From contig NZ_SWFM01000003.1 of assembly GCF_005144865.1 (NCBI RefSeq), positions 62,001 through 126,000 of the forward strand: a stretch of 64,000 nucleotides of DNA. Direction: 5' to 3'. Under the pieces are notes generated by a model. That model ran no database searches, had not been told where the DNA came from, and saw nothing but the letters and a program-made list of their open reading frames with translations. Shown here piece after piece: positions 56,213 to 63,075 of this stretch. Origin of the DNA: Guptibacillus hwajinpoensis (GTDB lineage: Bacteria > Bacillota > Bacilli > Bacillales > Guptibacillaceae). A program made the translations under genes and the position numbers. Within the stretch, counting starts at the first letter, position 1; each line of letters begins with the position of its first letter.

Positions 56213-56256
56213 CACCTAGTATAAAGGGTGAATGATGTTTGTGTAAACTTTGTATA
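56213..56256 (-). promoter_or_regulatory. Four tandem 11-bp repeats over the regulator's promoter
   Basis: Read leftward: TATACAAAGTT (56256-56246), TACACAAACAT (56245-56235), CATTCACCCTT (56234-56224), TATACTAGGTG (56223-56213). Units 1 and 2 are close, unit 4 shares TATAC, unit 3 is weak. The block covers a promoter, TTACAC (56246-56241), 17 bp, TATACT (56223-56218). CarH-type tetramers bind 11-bp direct repeats overlapping their promoters, so this is a likely autoregulatory operator. Confidence 0.6.
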
Positions 56257-56280
56257 AGTATTTAATCAAAACAATTGAAT

Positions 56281-57039
56281 TTATTTCCTTTTTAATATAA
56301 AAATATGTGATTCAGCAGGAGCCATTAGTCTTAGTGGTAATGTTGTTGTTCCAAAACCATTACTAATGACCACCGTCGTACCATTGACTTCCTTGATGCC
56401 ACCCTTTTCACGAATTCCCCAACCAAACAAACGAATTTGTCCTCCATGTGTGTGCCCAGAAAGAATCAGTTGGATCTTATTATTTTCCGGAAGATCATAT
56501 TGGATATCTGGATTATGACTAATGAGAATTTTGGTATGTTCATGTGCTGCACCTAGTGCTTGCTCAAGGGAAGCATTCTCTGTAGACAAGTCATCAATCC
56601 CTAGAAAGTTAATCGATTCGTTGTTTTTTACGATTTTAGCAGCATCGTTTTTTAAGATCTTTATATGATGATCAATAAGAATTTTTTTAAGTGTTTCTGG
56701 ATTCTCTTCATAATCATTGTTACCCCAAACAAAATAACAGGGAGCAAGTTTACTTAACTGCTCCAGATTTTCATTCACTTTCTCAAATGATACTCCCTTC
56801 TCCATCACGTCTCCACCAATAACCACCGCATCAATGTTGTTATACACCTTACTTAGAATGCGGTTAGAAATCAATCGGTTGTGCAAATCAGATATAAAAA
56901 AGATGCGATAGGATTCGAAACTTGCTGGCAAATCCTTTATTTGAAGTTCCTGTGTAACAACTCTATTGAGGTGGGCTTCAATCCACATGTAGCTTAGCAG
57001 CAATAGACCAGCTACAATCAATCCTATTAAATAAATCAT
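56281..57039 (-). CDS. ypbG: Membrane-anchored metallophosphoesterase YpbG
   Basis: 252-residue calcineurin-like phosphoesterase with an N-terminal transmembrane helix (residues 2-20). Metal-binding motifs in order: ISDLHN near 49-54, GGDVME near 74-79, GNNDYE near 105-110, ISHNPD near 172-177 and SGHTHGGQIR near 193-202. The substrate is unknown; relatives include lipid-A/UDP-sugar pyrophosphatases and DNA repair nucleases, none of which is supported here. It overlaps the upstream membrane protein gene by 4 bp. Confidence 0.88.
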   Translation of the reverse strand: MIYLIGLIVAGLLLLSYMWIEAHLNRVVTQELQIKDLPASFESYRIFFISDLHNRLISNRILSKVYNNIDAVVIGGDVMEKGVSFEKVNENLEQLSKLAPCYFVWGNNDYEENPETLKKILIDHHIKILKNDAAKIVKNNESINFLGIDDLSTENASLEQALGAAHEHTKILISHNPDIQYDLPENNKIQLILSGHTHGGQIRLFGWGIREKGGIKEVNGTTVVISNGFGTTTLPLRLMAPAESHIFILKRK

Positions 57040-57434
57040 GCTTCATTGCTCCTTCTGAATCTTTTTATCGCTTTCGCAGCACTTACATTTGCTGAAAGTC
57101 CACCATACATAAGAGCCATAACAAGGGAGGATAGAGATATCCACTTATTATCTTGAAACAATATCCAGTATACTCCAGTTAGTATACTAACCTCAATTAT
57201 GAAAGTTCTAAGATAATCACTGTTCTGAAGAGAGAATGATATAAAACCTTCAACGTGATCTCTTATGATTCTTGCTACAAAAAGAAAACCTACCAAGAAA
57301 CAAATAGCTCCTAATCCATACCGAGCACTATTCAACATTACATCTGTAAACGTCATGCTATTTAAATTCAAGTTACTTTCTGCAAGATAGAGGAAGCAAA
57401 AGACTCCTACTAATCTAAATAGACGAATCATCAT
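57036..57434 (-). CDS. Unrecognised membrane protein upstream of ypbG
   Basis: 132-residue protein with about three to four hydrophobic helices (roughly 3-18, 40-58, 80-97, 100-118) and a basic C-terminus (KAIKRFRR). Not recognised. ATG 57434 is chosen because GGGAGG lies 8 nt upstream; a TTG two codons before is also in frame. The ribosome site is inside the 3' arm of the hairpin at 57439-57478. It overlaps ypbG by 4 bp, suggesting the two membrane proteins act together. Confidence 0.68.
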   Translation of the reverse strand: MMIRLFRLVGVFCFLYLAESNLNLNSMTFTDVMLNSARYGLGAICFLVGFLFVARIIRDHVEGFISFSLQNSDYLRTFIIEVSILTGVYWILFQDNKWISLSSLVMALMYGGLSANVSAAKAIKRFRRSNEA

Positions 57435-57438
57435 ATGC

Positions 57439-57478
57439 AAAACCTCCCACTCTAACGTATGTAAGAGTAGGAGGTTTT
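57439..57478 (-). promoter_or_regulatory. Hairpin covering the ribosome site of the membrane protein gene
   Basis: AAAACCTCC + ACTCT pairs with AGAGT + GGAGGTTTT (single mismatch between the two blocks, 10-nt loop), directly after the CBS-ACT gene. On the minus-strand RNA the 3' arm holds GGGAGG, the Shine-Dalgarno of the next gene, and the T-run is short. It may be a terminator, a translational switch or both. Confidence 0.6.
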
Positions 57479-57493
57479 ATGGGTAAGATGTGA

Positions 57494-58129
57494 TTAAACT
57501 TCTTTAATATCCAATACTTTAAAGCCATTCTGTTCTAGCTTAACGATAAATTGATCCAGGTTTTCACTTTTTTCAATTTTCATGACTATTCTTCTAACAT
57601 TCTGATTTGTTTCATCAAAGGTTGAAAGCGAAATAATGTTCTCATGAAAGTTCTTTGCGATTTTAGCAAGCCTTGCAATTCTTCCTTCTGTTTCAGAAGA
57701 GGCAAATGCAATTCGTATTCCTGGTTTACGCATTCCAAAAGCACTTTGAAATTGATCAAGAATATCAGACCTTGTAATGATCCCAATAAAATTCTGGTTA
57801 TCATCAACAACAGCAATGAGTGGCGCGTTTTTGGCAAGCAAGAGTGTTGTTTCAAACACAGCCTCTTGATCTACAGTAACATCTTTTTGGTAAGCAATCT
57901 CTCCGGCACTTGTTTCATTTAGAAACTTATCTTTATCAGTTATATCACTTTTAAAATAGGCTTTATAAATACGATTAAAGGTAACGATACCTACATATTT
58001 ATTTCCTTTAATTACTGGAACACCATCAATCTCTCGCTCTTTAAGTAGTTCGAGTGTTTCATTTAACTTTGTGTCATCATTCACATAAACCGTTTCTCTA
58101 ATTGTTTTCATTGCACTACGTACATACAC
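57494..58129 (-). CDS. CBS-CBS-ACT protein (AcuB-like)
   Basis: 211 residues: two CBS motifs (about 1-58 and 70-130; LKEREIDGVPVIKGNKYVG and NAPLIAVVDDNQNFIGIITR) that typically sense adenosyl nucleotides, followed by an ACT-type domain (about 138-211) that often binds amino acids. The layout resembles AcuB, but acuA and acuC are absent, so the target is unknown. GTG 58129 is preceded by AAAGAGGTGATAG; an earlier GTG lies within that ribosome site. Confidence 0.82.
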   Translation of the reverse strand: MYVRSAMKTIRETVYVNDDTKLNETLELLKEREIDGVPVIKGNKYVGIVTFNRIYKAYFKSDITDKDKFLNETSAGEIAYQKDVTVDQEAVFETTLLLAKNAPLIAVVDDNQNFIGIITRSDILDQFQSAFGMRKPGIRIAFASSETEGRIARLAKIAKNFHENIISLSTFDETNQNVRRIVMKIEKSENLDQFIVKLEQNGFKVLDIKEV

Positions 58130-58254
58130 AACTATCACCTCTTTGTAATATCACTACACTTAATTAATACCACAATTTAAGAATAATATCCTTCCAATAT
58201 CTAAATTAACTAAAAATCGGGCTAACATTTCCGTAAATTGGGCTTTTTAATTTC

Positions 58255-58283
58255 TTGAAGATTCAGTCTTTTTACTGTAAGAT
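58255..58283 (+). promoter_or_regulatory. Candidate promoter of the 71-residue gene
   Basis: TTGAAG (58255-58260), 17-bp spacer, TAAGAT (58278-58283), about 57 bp upstream of the ATG. Confidence 0.45.
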
Positions 58284-58339
58284 AAAAGTATAACCAGACC
58301 GAATGGGACGGATACCAAATAAACGGAGATGATGGATCA

Positions 58340-58555
58340 ATGATTAATAAACTAAAAACAAAATCATTGTTGGGAAATGAAGATCTAGACTTTAATCGCC
58401 GTCTTGGCATGCCCGTTGAAGTATTCTGCCCTAAACTTAAAGATACCGTTGCTTTTGGTAAAATTGAAATGTTTGTAGAGGATGAGCTGTCAATCAATGG
58501 TAACTGCTTCCAAATTGAACAGTACTTGTTCTTTGGGTGTCCTGAGCAACGTTAA
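58340..58555 (+). CDS. Unrecognised 71-residue protein
   Basis: Small soluble protein, not recognised. NRRLGMPVEVFCPKLKDTVAFG and the closing CFQIEQYLFFGC suggest a compact all-beta fold; three cysteines, two of them near the end. Promoter candidate 57 bp upstream and a GGAG-containing ribosome site (GGAGATGATGGATCA region). Rightward between two leftward units, only 3 bp from the convergent ypbF stop and without a terminator of its own. Confidence 0.68.
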   Translation: MINKLKTKSLLGNEDLDFNRRLGMPVEVFCPKLKDTVAFGKIEMFVEDELSINGNCFQIEQYLFFGCPEQR

Positions 58556-58558
58556 CAG

Positions 58559-59008
58559 CTATTTATAATATAGATTAACGTCATGGATTTCTTTCATGTA
58601 TTTAAAAACATCATGTCTATTCTGCCATTGAATCTGACCTTCAAAAAGCTCATCGCTTCGATCCAATACCTCTAATCTAAGAGATTCAAATTCATCCTCT
58701 GCTTTTTTGCTTTTTTTTGTAAACTTCCTTAACTGATAAAATGCCACGATACTCATTGTAATCGATATTAAGAGAAACGGCGTGGTTGTGGGAGAAACCG
58801 TCCGTACAAATAGCGCCGTACTCTTTTCAAGCTCGTACAAAAATAAAGCTCCAATGATAAGCACAAAAAACGTTAGAACATATCCATAGAAAAGAGACTT
58901 CGCTTTAAAGTGTGTTTCATCATTTTTCCTTTCCACTAATTCTTGCAACAATACGATCGTCACGTTAGATTGAGGCTGCGGAAGATTCCACTGTTTGAAT
59001 GCATCCAC
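58559..59008 (-). CDS. ypbF: DUF2663 membrane protein YpbF
   Basis: 149 residues: a short cytoplasmic N-terminal helix (LLQELVERKNDETHFKAKS), two transmembrane helices (about 44-60 and 76-93), and a charged coiled C-terminal part (KKSKKAEDEFESLRLEVLDRS). Matches YpbF/DUF2663 in architecture and locus. Function unknown. GTG start 59008 with GGGGGGAG upstream. Confidence 0.78.
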   Translation of the reverse strand: MDAFKQWNLPQPQSNVTIVLLQELVERKNDETHFKAKSLFYGYVLTFFVLIIGALFLYELEKSTALFVRTVSPTTTPFLLISITMSIVAFYQLRKFTKKSKKAEDEFESLRLEVLDRSDELFEGQIQWQNRHDVFKYMKEIHDVNLYYK

Positions 59009-59090
59009 TTCGCTCCCCCCTTTACTGAGACTAGTCTATGCATCTCAGGCTTCAGATAATACTGAGGATAATGTGATAAACATGATAAAT

Positions 59091-59273
59091 TTAAGCGAAG
59101 TACGAATAGAGAAGGAATATTGAAACCATTCCAATAAAAAGCAGTGCAAGAACACGGATTAATGTTAGCGATGGTAACTCGCTTTCCTTTTTTCCATTTC
59201 TAGCTCGCTTTTTTTTGTTTTCTTTATTCCTATGATAGTCTTTCCTGGATGGTAATGGACTTTCGTTCTTCAT
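59091..59273 (-). CDS. Short YpbE-like membrane protein, no LysM domain
   Basis: 60 residues: very basic N-terminal half (SRKDYHRNKENKKKRAR), then a single transmembrane helix (about 40-58) ending at YSYFA. It occupies the position of B. subtilis ypbE, whose product has a similar basic-plus-helix start but continues into a LysM domain. No LysM-like coding follows the stop codon. ATG 59273 is 8 nt from AAAGG; GTG three codons earlier is inside the site. Confidence 0.62.
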   Translation of the reverse strand: MKNESPLPSRKDYHRNKENKKKRARNGKKESELPSLTLIRVLALLFIGMVSIFLLYSYFA

Positions 59274-59296
59274 ATAACTCACCTTTCATGATGTGA

Positions 59297-59875
59297 TCAA
59301 GAATGTGCTTTTTGTTTGATGAGGATTCCCATTGTAGAATCAATTAGAAAATGAGCTGTAATGGTTACTAGAACATTATCCGTCAATTCAAACAATATTC
59401 CCAAGCTGAAACTAACCCCCACAACTAATGTAAATAACACAGGTTTAGCTAGATACCTGACGTGAATAATAGCAAATAAACCACTCGCTATGTAAAGACC
59501 CAAATGAGTTTGGATAACACCGCGAAACATTAACTCTTCGCTAAATGAAATGATAAATGATAGGAACAATATATGTGGTACAGAAAGATTGGAGAATATT
59601 CTCTCGTTAATTCCCCCATCATCAAGTTTGTCTTCTGGCAATACCTTCATTAGGAATTGATCAATTAGAATAATAAGTAATGCCAGCCCACCTCCTAGAA
59701 AGATGATATCAATTAAATTAATTTCTACTAATTCATCTATAAACCAAATTTCAGAAAATAGAATGGCACCAATCACACATGACAGGATGAGAAGGATTCC
59801 CTGTGTTAAATAAACATTGATGAGCAATTCACGATCCGAAAGGTTTTTTACTAATTCAGCCTGTCGGTTTCTCAC
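59297..59875 (-). CDS. ypbD: CPBP intramembrane metalloprotease YpbD
   Basis: 192-residue membrane protein of the CAAX-protease/bacteriocin-processing family. Motif 1 EELMFRG near 114-120 (E-E-x3-R), motif 2 FAIIHVRY near 134-141 and motif 3 AHFLIDS near 174-180 supply catalytic Glu and His residues. Substrate unknown. Two adjacent GTG codons can start it; the second (59875) has better spacing from GGAGG. It overlaps recS by 20 bp. Confidence 0.86.
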   Translation of the reverse strand: MRNRQAELVKNLSDRELLINVYLTQGILLILSCVIGAILFSEIWFIDELVEINLIDIIFLGGGLALLIILIDQFLMKVLPEDKLDDGGINERIFSNLSVPHILFLSFIISFSEELMFRGVIQTHLGLYIASGLFAIIHVRYLAKPVLFTLVVGVSFSLGILFELTDNVLVTITAHFLIDSTMGILIKQKAHS

Positions 59876-61397
59876 CACGATCCTCCTTATTTACTACAAG
59901 TAACCTTTTCAGTTCTTGCTTCCAATTGGTTATTTGATTTCTTTGTTGATACGTCCTTTTATCATTTTTAAAATAGTTGCTTAAGGATAAACCACAATAA
60001 TCGCAACAATCTTCTACAGTGACTGGTGATTCGTGAAATATAGTAAGCAATCCATTCCTTCTGCACTGAATTTCTTCTAACCAGCTTTTAAACCTTGTCC
60101 ACTTCAATAGCTTTTCTTTTCTTCTGTTTTCAGCTTCTGCCGAAATAATTTCAACAGCATTAGTCAATTGAAAAGGCTGGATGATTTCATTATTTAGAAA
60201 GTGGTGAACTTCTAATTTATGAACAATAAGACGCCAAGCAGTCTCAGATAAGCCAAACGGTACTTCCTGGCTCTCATACTGCTTTACTGATAACCGTTCT
60301 CCAGTACGCTTAGAAAGGTCGCTTAACACCTCTATAATTTGTGCTCGATTCGGAAGTTCACTGTCAATAAAAGATAACGGAAGAAATTCATCTTCTTCTG
60401 TATAAAGATGAATTGCAATGGCTTTCTCTTGATCTCTTCCGGCACGACCTATTTCTTGCAGATAACTTTCAATCGTAGAGGGAGGATGAAAATGAATCAC
60501 ATACCGAATATTACTTTTGTTTATCCCCATTCCAAATGCATTTGTCGAGCACACAATCGATAGTTCATCATTTAAAAACTGCTGCTGTATGAGTAAACGA
60601 TCTTCTTGATTAAGCCCTGCATGATACGAAGCCACGCTTGCAATTCCCGCTTCCTCTAACTCCCTGGCTATTTTGTCTGCCCAATTCCTGCTAGAAAAAT
60701 AAATGATTCCTGGTCCTTCAAGCTGTACTGCGTATTGATGCAACGCTTTAACTTTATCTACTAGCGAACTATGTTTTTCAAGCTTTATCGCGATGTTTGG
60801 TCGATCAACACTATGAACATGATAGGCAGGCGTATTCATTTGCAATTGCTTAACGATATCTTGACGAACATCCCTTGCTGCTGTTGCTGTCAATGCAAGT
60901 AGAGGTGGATGCCCTATCTGTTCTCTTAATGGTCCAAGTTTCAAGTAATCTGTTCTAAAGTCATGACCCCATTGAGAAACACAATGAGCCTCATCTACAA
61001 CCATTAAACGAAACGAGAGTTGTTTCAGTGCACCCTGAACAATTTTATTTTGAATAATTTCTGGTGAAGCATAAATAAAAGAATATCTCGACAATTGCCT
61101 TAGTATACTCCTTCTTTTATTAAAATCAAGAAAACTATTTAAAGCAACTACTCGCTTCTCTCCGTGTGTTTTTAATTGTTGAACCTGATCTTCCATTAAG
61201 GACACAAGAGGGGAAACAATTAACACTGGAGATGCTCCTGCATAAGCTGGTATTTGATAGCATAGCGACTTCCCTGCACCTGTTGGTAGCATAGCAAAGA
61301 CATCTTTACCCTCTAATACATCTTCAATAATTTCTTCCTGGCCTTCTCTGAATTGCTGATATCCGAAGTGTTTATATAAAACGTCTGCTAGATTCAT
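59856..61397 (-). CDS. recS: RecQ-family DNA helicase RecS
   Basis: 513-residue RecQ-type 3'-5' helicase. Walker A TGAGKSLCYQIP near 45-56, DEAH box in VVDEAHCVSQWGHDF near 138-152, motif VI IQEIGRAGRDQ-like YLQEIGRAGRDQ near 307-318, and a C-terminal zinc site with Cys in DCCDYCG near 467-473. There is no HRDC domain, matching B. subtilis RecS rather than RecQ. ATG 61397 shares its A with the ypbB stop (TAATG), and AAGAAGGGG lies upstream, so ypbB and recS are translationally coupled. Confidence 0.93.
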   Translation of the reverse strand: MNLADVLYKHFGYQQFREGQEEIIEDVLEGKDVFAMLPTGAGKSLCYQIPAYAGASPVLIVSPLVSLMEDQVQQLKTHGEKRVVALNSFLDFNKRRSILRQLSRYSFIYASPEIIQNKIVQGALKQLSFRLMVVDEAHCVSQWGHDFRTDYLKLGPLREQIGHPPLLALTATAARDVRQDIVKQLQMNTPAYHVHSVDRPNIAIKLEKHSSLVDKVKALHQYAVQLEGPGIIYFSSRNWADKIARELEEAGIASVASYHAGLNQEDRLLIQQQFLNDELSIVCSTNAFGMGINKSNIRYVIHFHPPSTIESYLQEIGRAGRDQEKAIAIHLYTEEDEFLPLSFIDSELPNRAQIIEVLSDLSKRTGERLSVKQYESQEVPFGLSETAWRLIVHKLEVHHFLNNEIIQPFQLTNAVEIISAEAENRRKEKLLKWTRFKSWLEEIQCRRNGLLTIFHESPVTVEDCCDYCGLSLSNYFKNDKRTYQQRNQITNWKQELKRLLVVNKEDRGEKPTG

Positions 61398-62443
61398 TAA
61401 ACCCCTTCTTTGCATAGTGTTAATCTAATTTGAAAATATGGATACTCGTGATCTAGATGTTCCTTAATTGTTTTTAAACGTTGACTCTGTGTCTCCTGGC
61501 TAGCTGCAATAATCGATTGTTGTGCTTGCCTTGAAACAAAAGGATCAATTGAAAAGTCCGGTACATTGATGGCTATTTCCACTATATGATCTTCAATCGT
61601 GCTTTTCTTTAATTGTCGCTTGTTAACAATTTGATCCATTGTTAAACCTTTCTGTAGCAGTGAATAAGTTTGCCTTGTAGAAGACGTTAATGGCATTTCA
61701 CCGTACTCATCTGCCGCTAGAGAAGTAAGCAGGGGATAATCACTACTATTTTGAACGAAAGTAAGACAAGCATGTATAATGCTGTAAAACTTAATTGTTG
61801 CTTCTTCTAAAGTAAACCTAAACTCGGATGCAGTTTGTTGTAAAGTAAGTCCAGTTCTCTCAACACCACTAAGCCGATGAACGAACAAAGTGGCAAGTTG
61901 ACTAGGAAGCTTTTCAAGGATATATGTTACCTCTTTGTAAAGATCTGCTGCTATCTTTACTCTTTCCTCCGAACGAGTAGGAAAATGCTTTCTAACCCAA
62001 TCTTGAGTCAATTCATCTTTCATGACGGGATAGAAATTCATATTGTTATGAACAGAATAAGAAAGACTCTGCACGTATAAACTAAGGCGCTGCCAAAATT
62101 GATCCGCAATGTGATGATACTTCCATCCGTTCAAATACATTGGAAATGGATCGGTATCTAAGAAAATTTGAAGTGTACCATTTCCATATGATGTAGTCAC
62201 ATAACGGTCTGAATCTGTGTGCTCAAGTGATCCAGCATTCACCAGATGCACTGTTGCCTCCTTGAGCTGTTCTCTGTTCAGTTGCTTAAGCATTCCAAAC
62301 AAAAACGATACATCGTAAAGCCTGGCATCTTGGATCGTTTGTGAAGACTTCTTTCCCTTTAAGAGGTGGTACACCGCTGATAAAGAGCGCTCACCTTTAT
62401 ACCGATTAAGAACAAATAATACCACACCATCTAAATATTCCAT
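61397..62443 (-). CDS. ypbB: Helix-turn-helix protein YpbB
   Basis: 348 residues; C-terminal region TYSLLQKGLTMDQIVNKRQLKKSTIEDHIVEIA (given in parts: QIVNKRQLKKSTIEDH near 276-291) is the helix-turn-helix seen at the end of some RecQ helicases. YpbB always precedes recS and shares the TAATG stop-start, so the two probably work together, as if a RecQ C-terminal module were encoded apart. Biochemical function unknown. Confidence 0.87.
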   Translation of the reverse strand: MEYLDGVVLFVLNRYKGERSLSAVYHLLKGKKSSQTIQDARLYDVSFLFGMLKQLNREQLKEATVHLVNAGSLEHTDSDRYVTTSYGNGTLQIFLDTDPFPMYLNGWKYHHIADQFWQRLSLYVQSLSYSVHNNMNFYPVMKDELTQDWVRKHFPTRSEERVKIAADLYKEVTYILEKLPSQLATLFVHRLSGVERTGLTLQQTASEFRFTLEEATIKFYSIIHACLTFVQNSSDYPLLTSLAADEYGEMPLTSSTRQTYSLLQKGLTMDQIVNKRQLKKSTIEDHIVEIAINVPDFSIDPFVSRQAQQSIIAASQETQSQRLKTIKEHLDHEYPYFQIRLTLCKEGV

Positions 62444-62549
62444 GATAAGACCACCCTGTCACTAACTCTCCTCTCATTGTATCAAATTTTATGCTGTGTT
62501 TACTTAAATTAAAATCGGGTAACAACCAATTAGGCACTCAGAAAAGTAT

Positions 62550-62585
62550 TTGACTATTGAAAAGTCAAGAAATCACCTTTACAAT
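62550..62585 (+). promoter_or_regulatory. fer promoter with overlapping inverted repeat
   Basis: TTGAAA (62557-62562), 17-bp spacer, TACAAT (62580-62585). TTGACT (62550-62555) and AGTCAA (62563-62568) form an inverted repeat straddling the -35, as an operator would. Confidence 0.55.
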
Positions 62586-62659
62586 AAAGTTATTAATAAC
62601 TTTCATTTACGTATAAAAGATTGATGAAAGGCATATAGAAGTATTGAATAGGAGGTTAA

Positions 62660-62911
<252 letters not shown>

Positions 62912-62922
62912 TAATGTTTTTC

Positions 62923-62950
62923 AATTCCCCGGTTATGCAGCCGGGGAATT
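62923..62950 (+). terminator. Rho-independent terminator of fer
   Basis: AATTCCCCGG / CCGGGGAATT stem, 8-nt loop, followed by TTCTTTTTT. Confidence 0.92.
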
Positions 62951-62990
62951 TCTTTTTTCCAAATTGGTTTCATTTAAATTCTAATTGAAA

Positions 62991-63019
62991 TTGACACTTT
63001 AGTGCTTTCATGATAAAAA
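62991..63019 (+). promoter_or_regulatory. Candidate serA promoter
   Basis: TTGACA (62991-62996), 17-bp spacer, TAAAAA (63014-63019). Downstream, TTCTAAT-AA-ATTAGAA at 63035-63050 is a perfect inverted repeat in the probable 5' untranslated region. Confidence 0.5.
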
Positions 63020-63075
63020 GGATAGTATTAAGTTTTCTAATAAATTAGAAGAGATAGAAAAAAGGAGTGGAGAAG

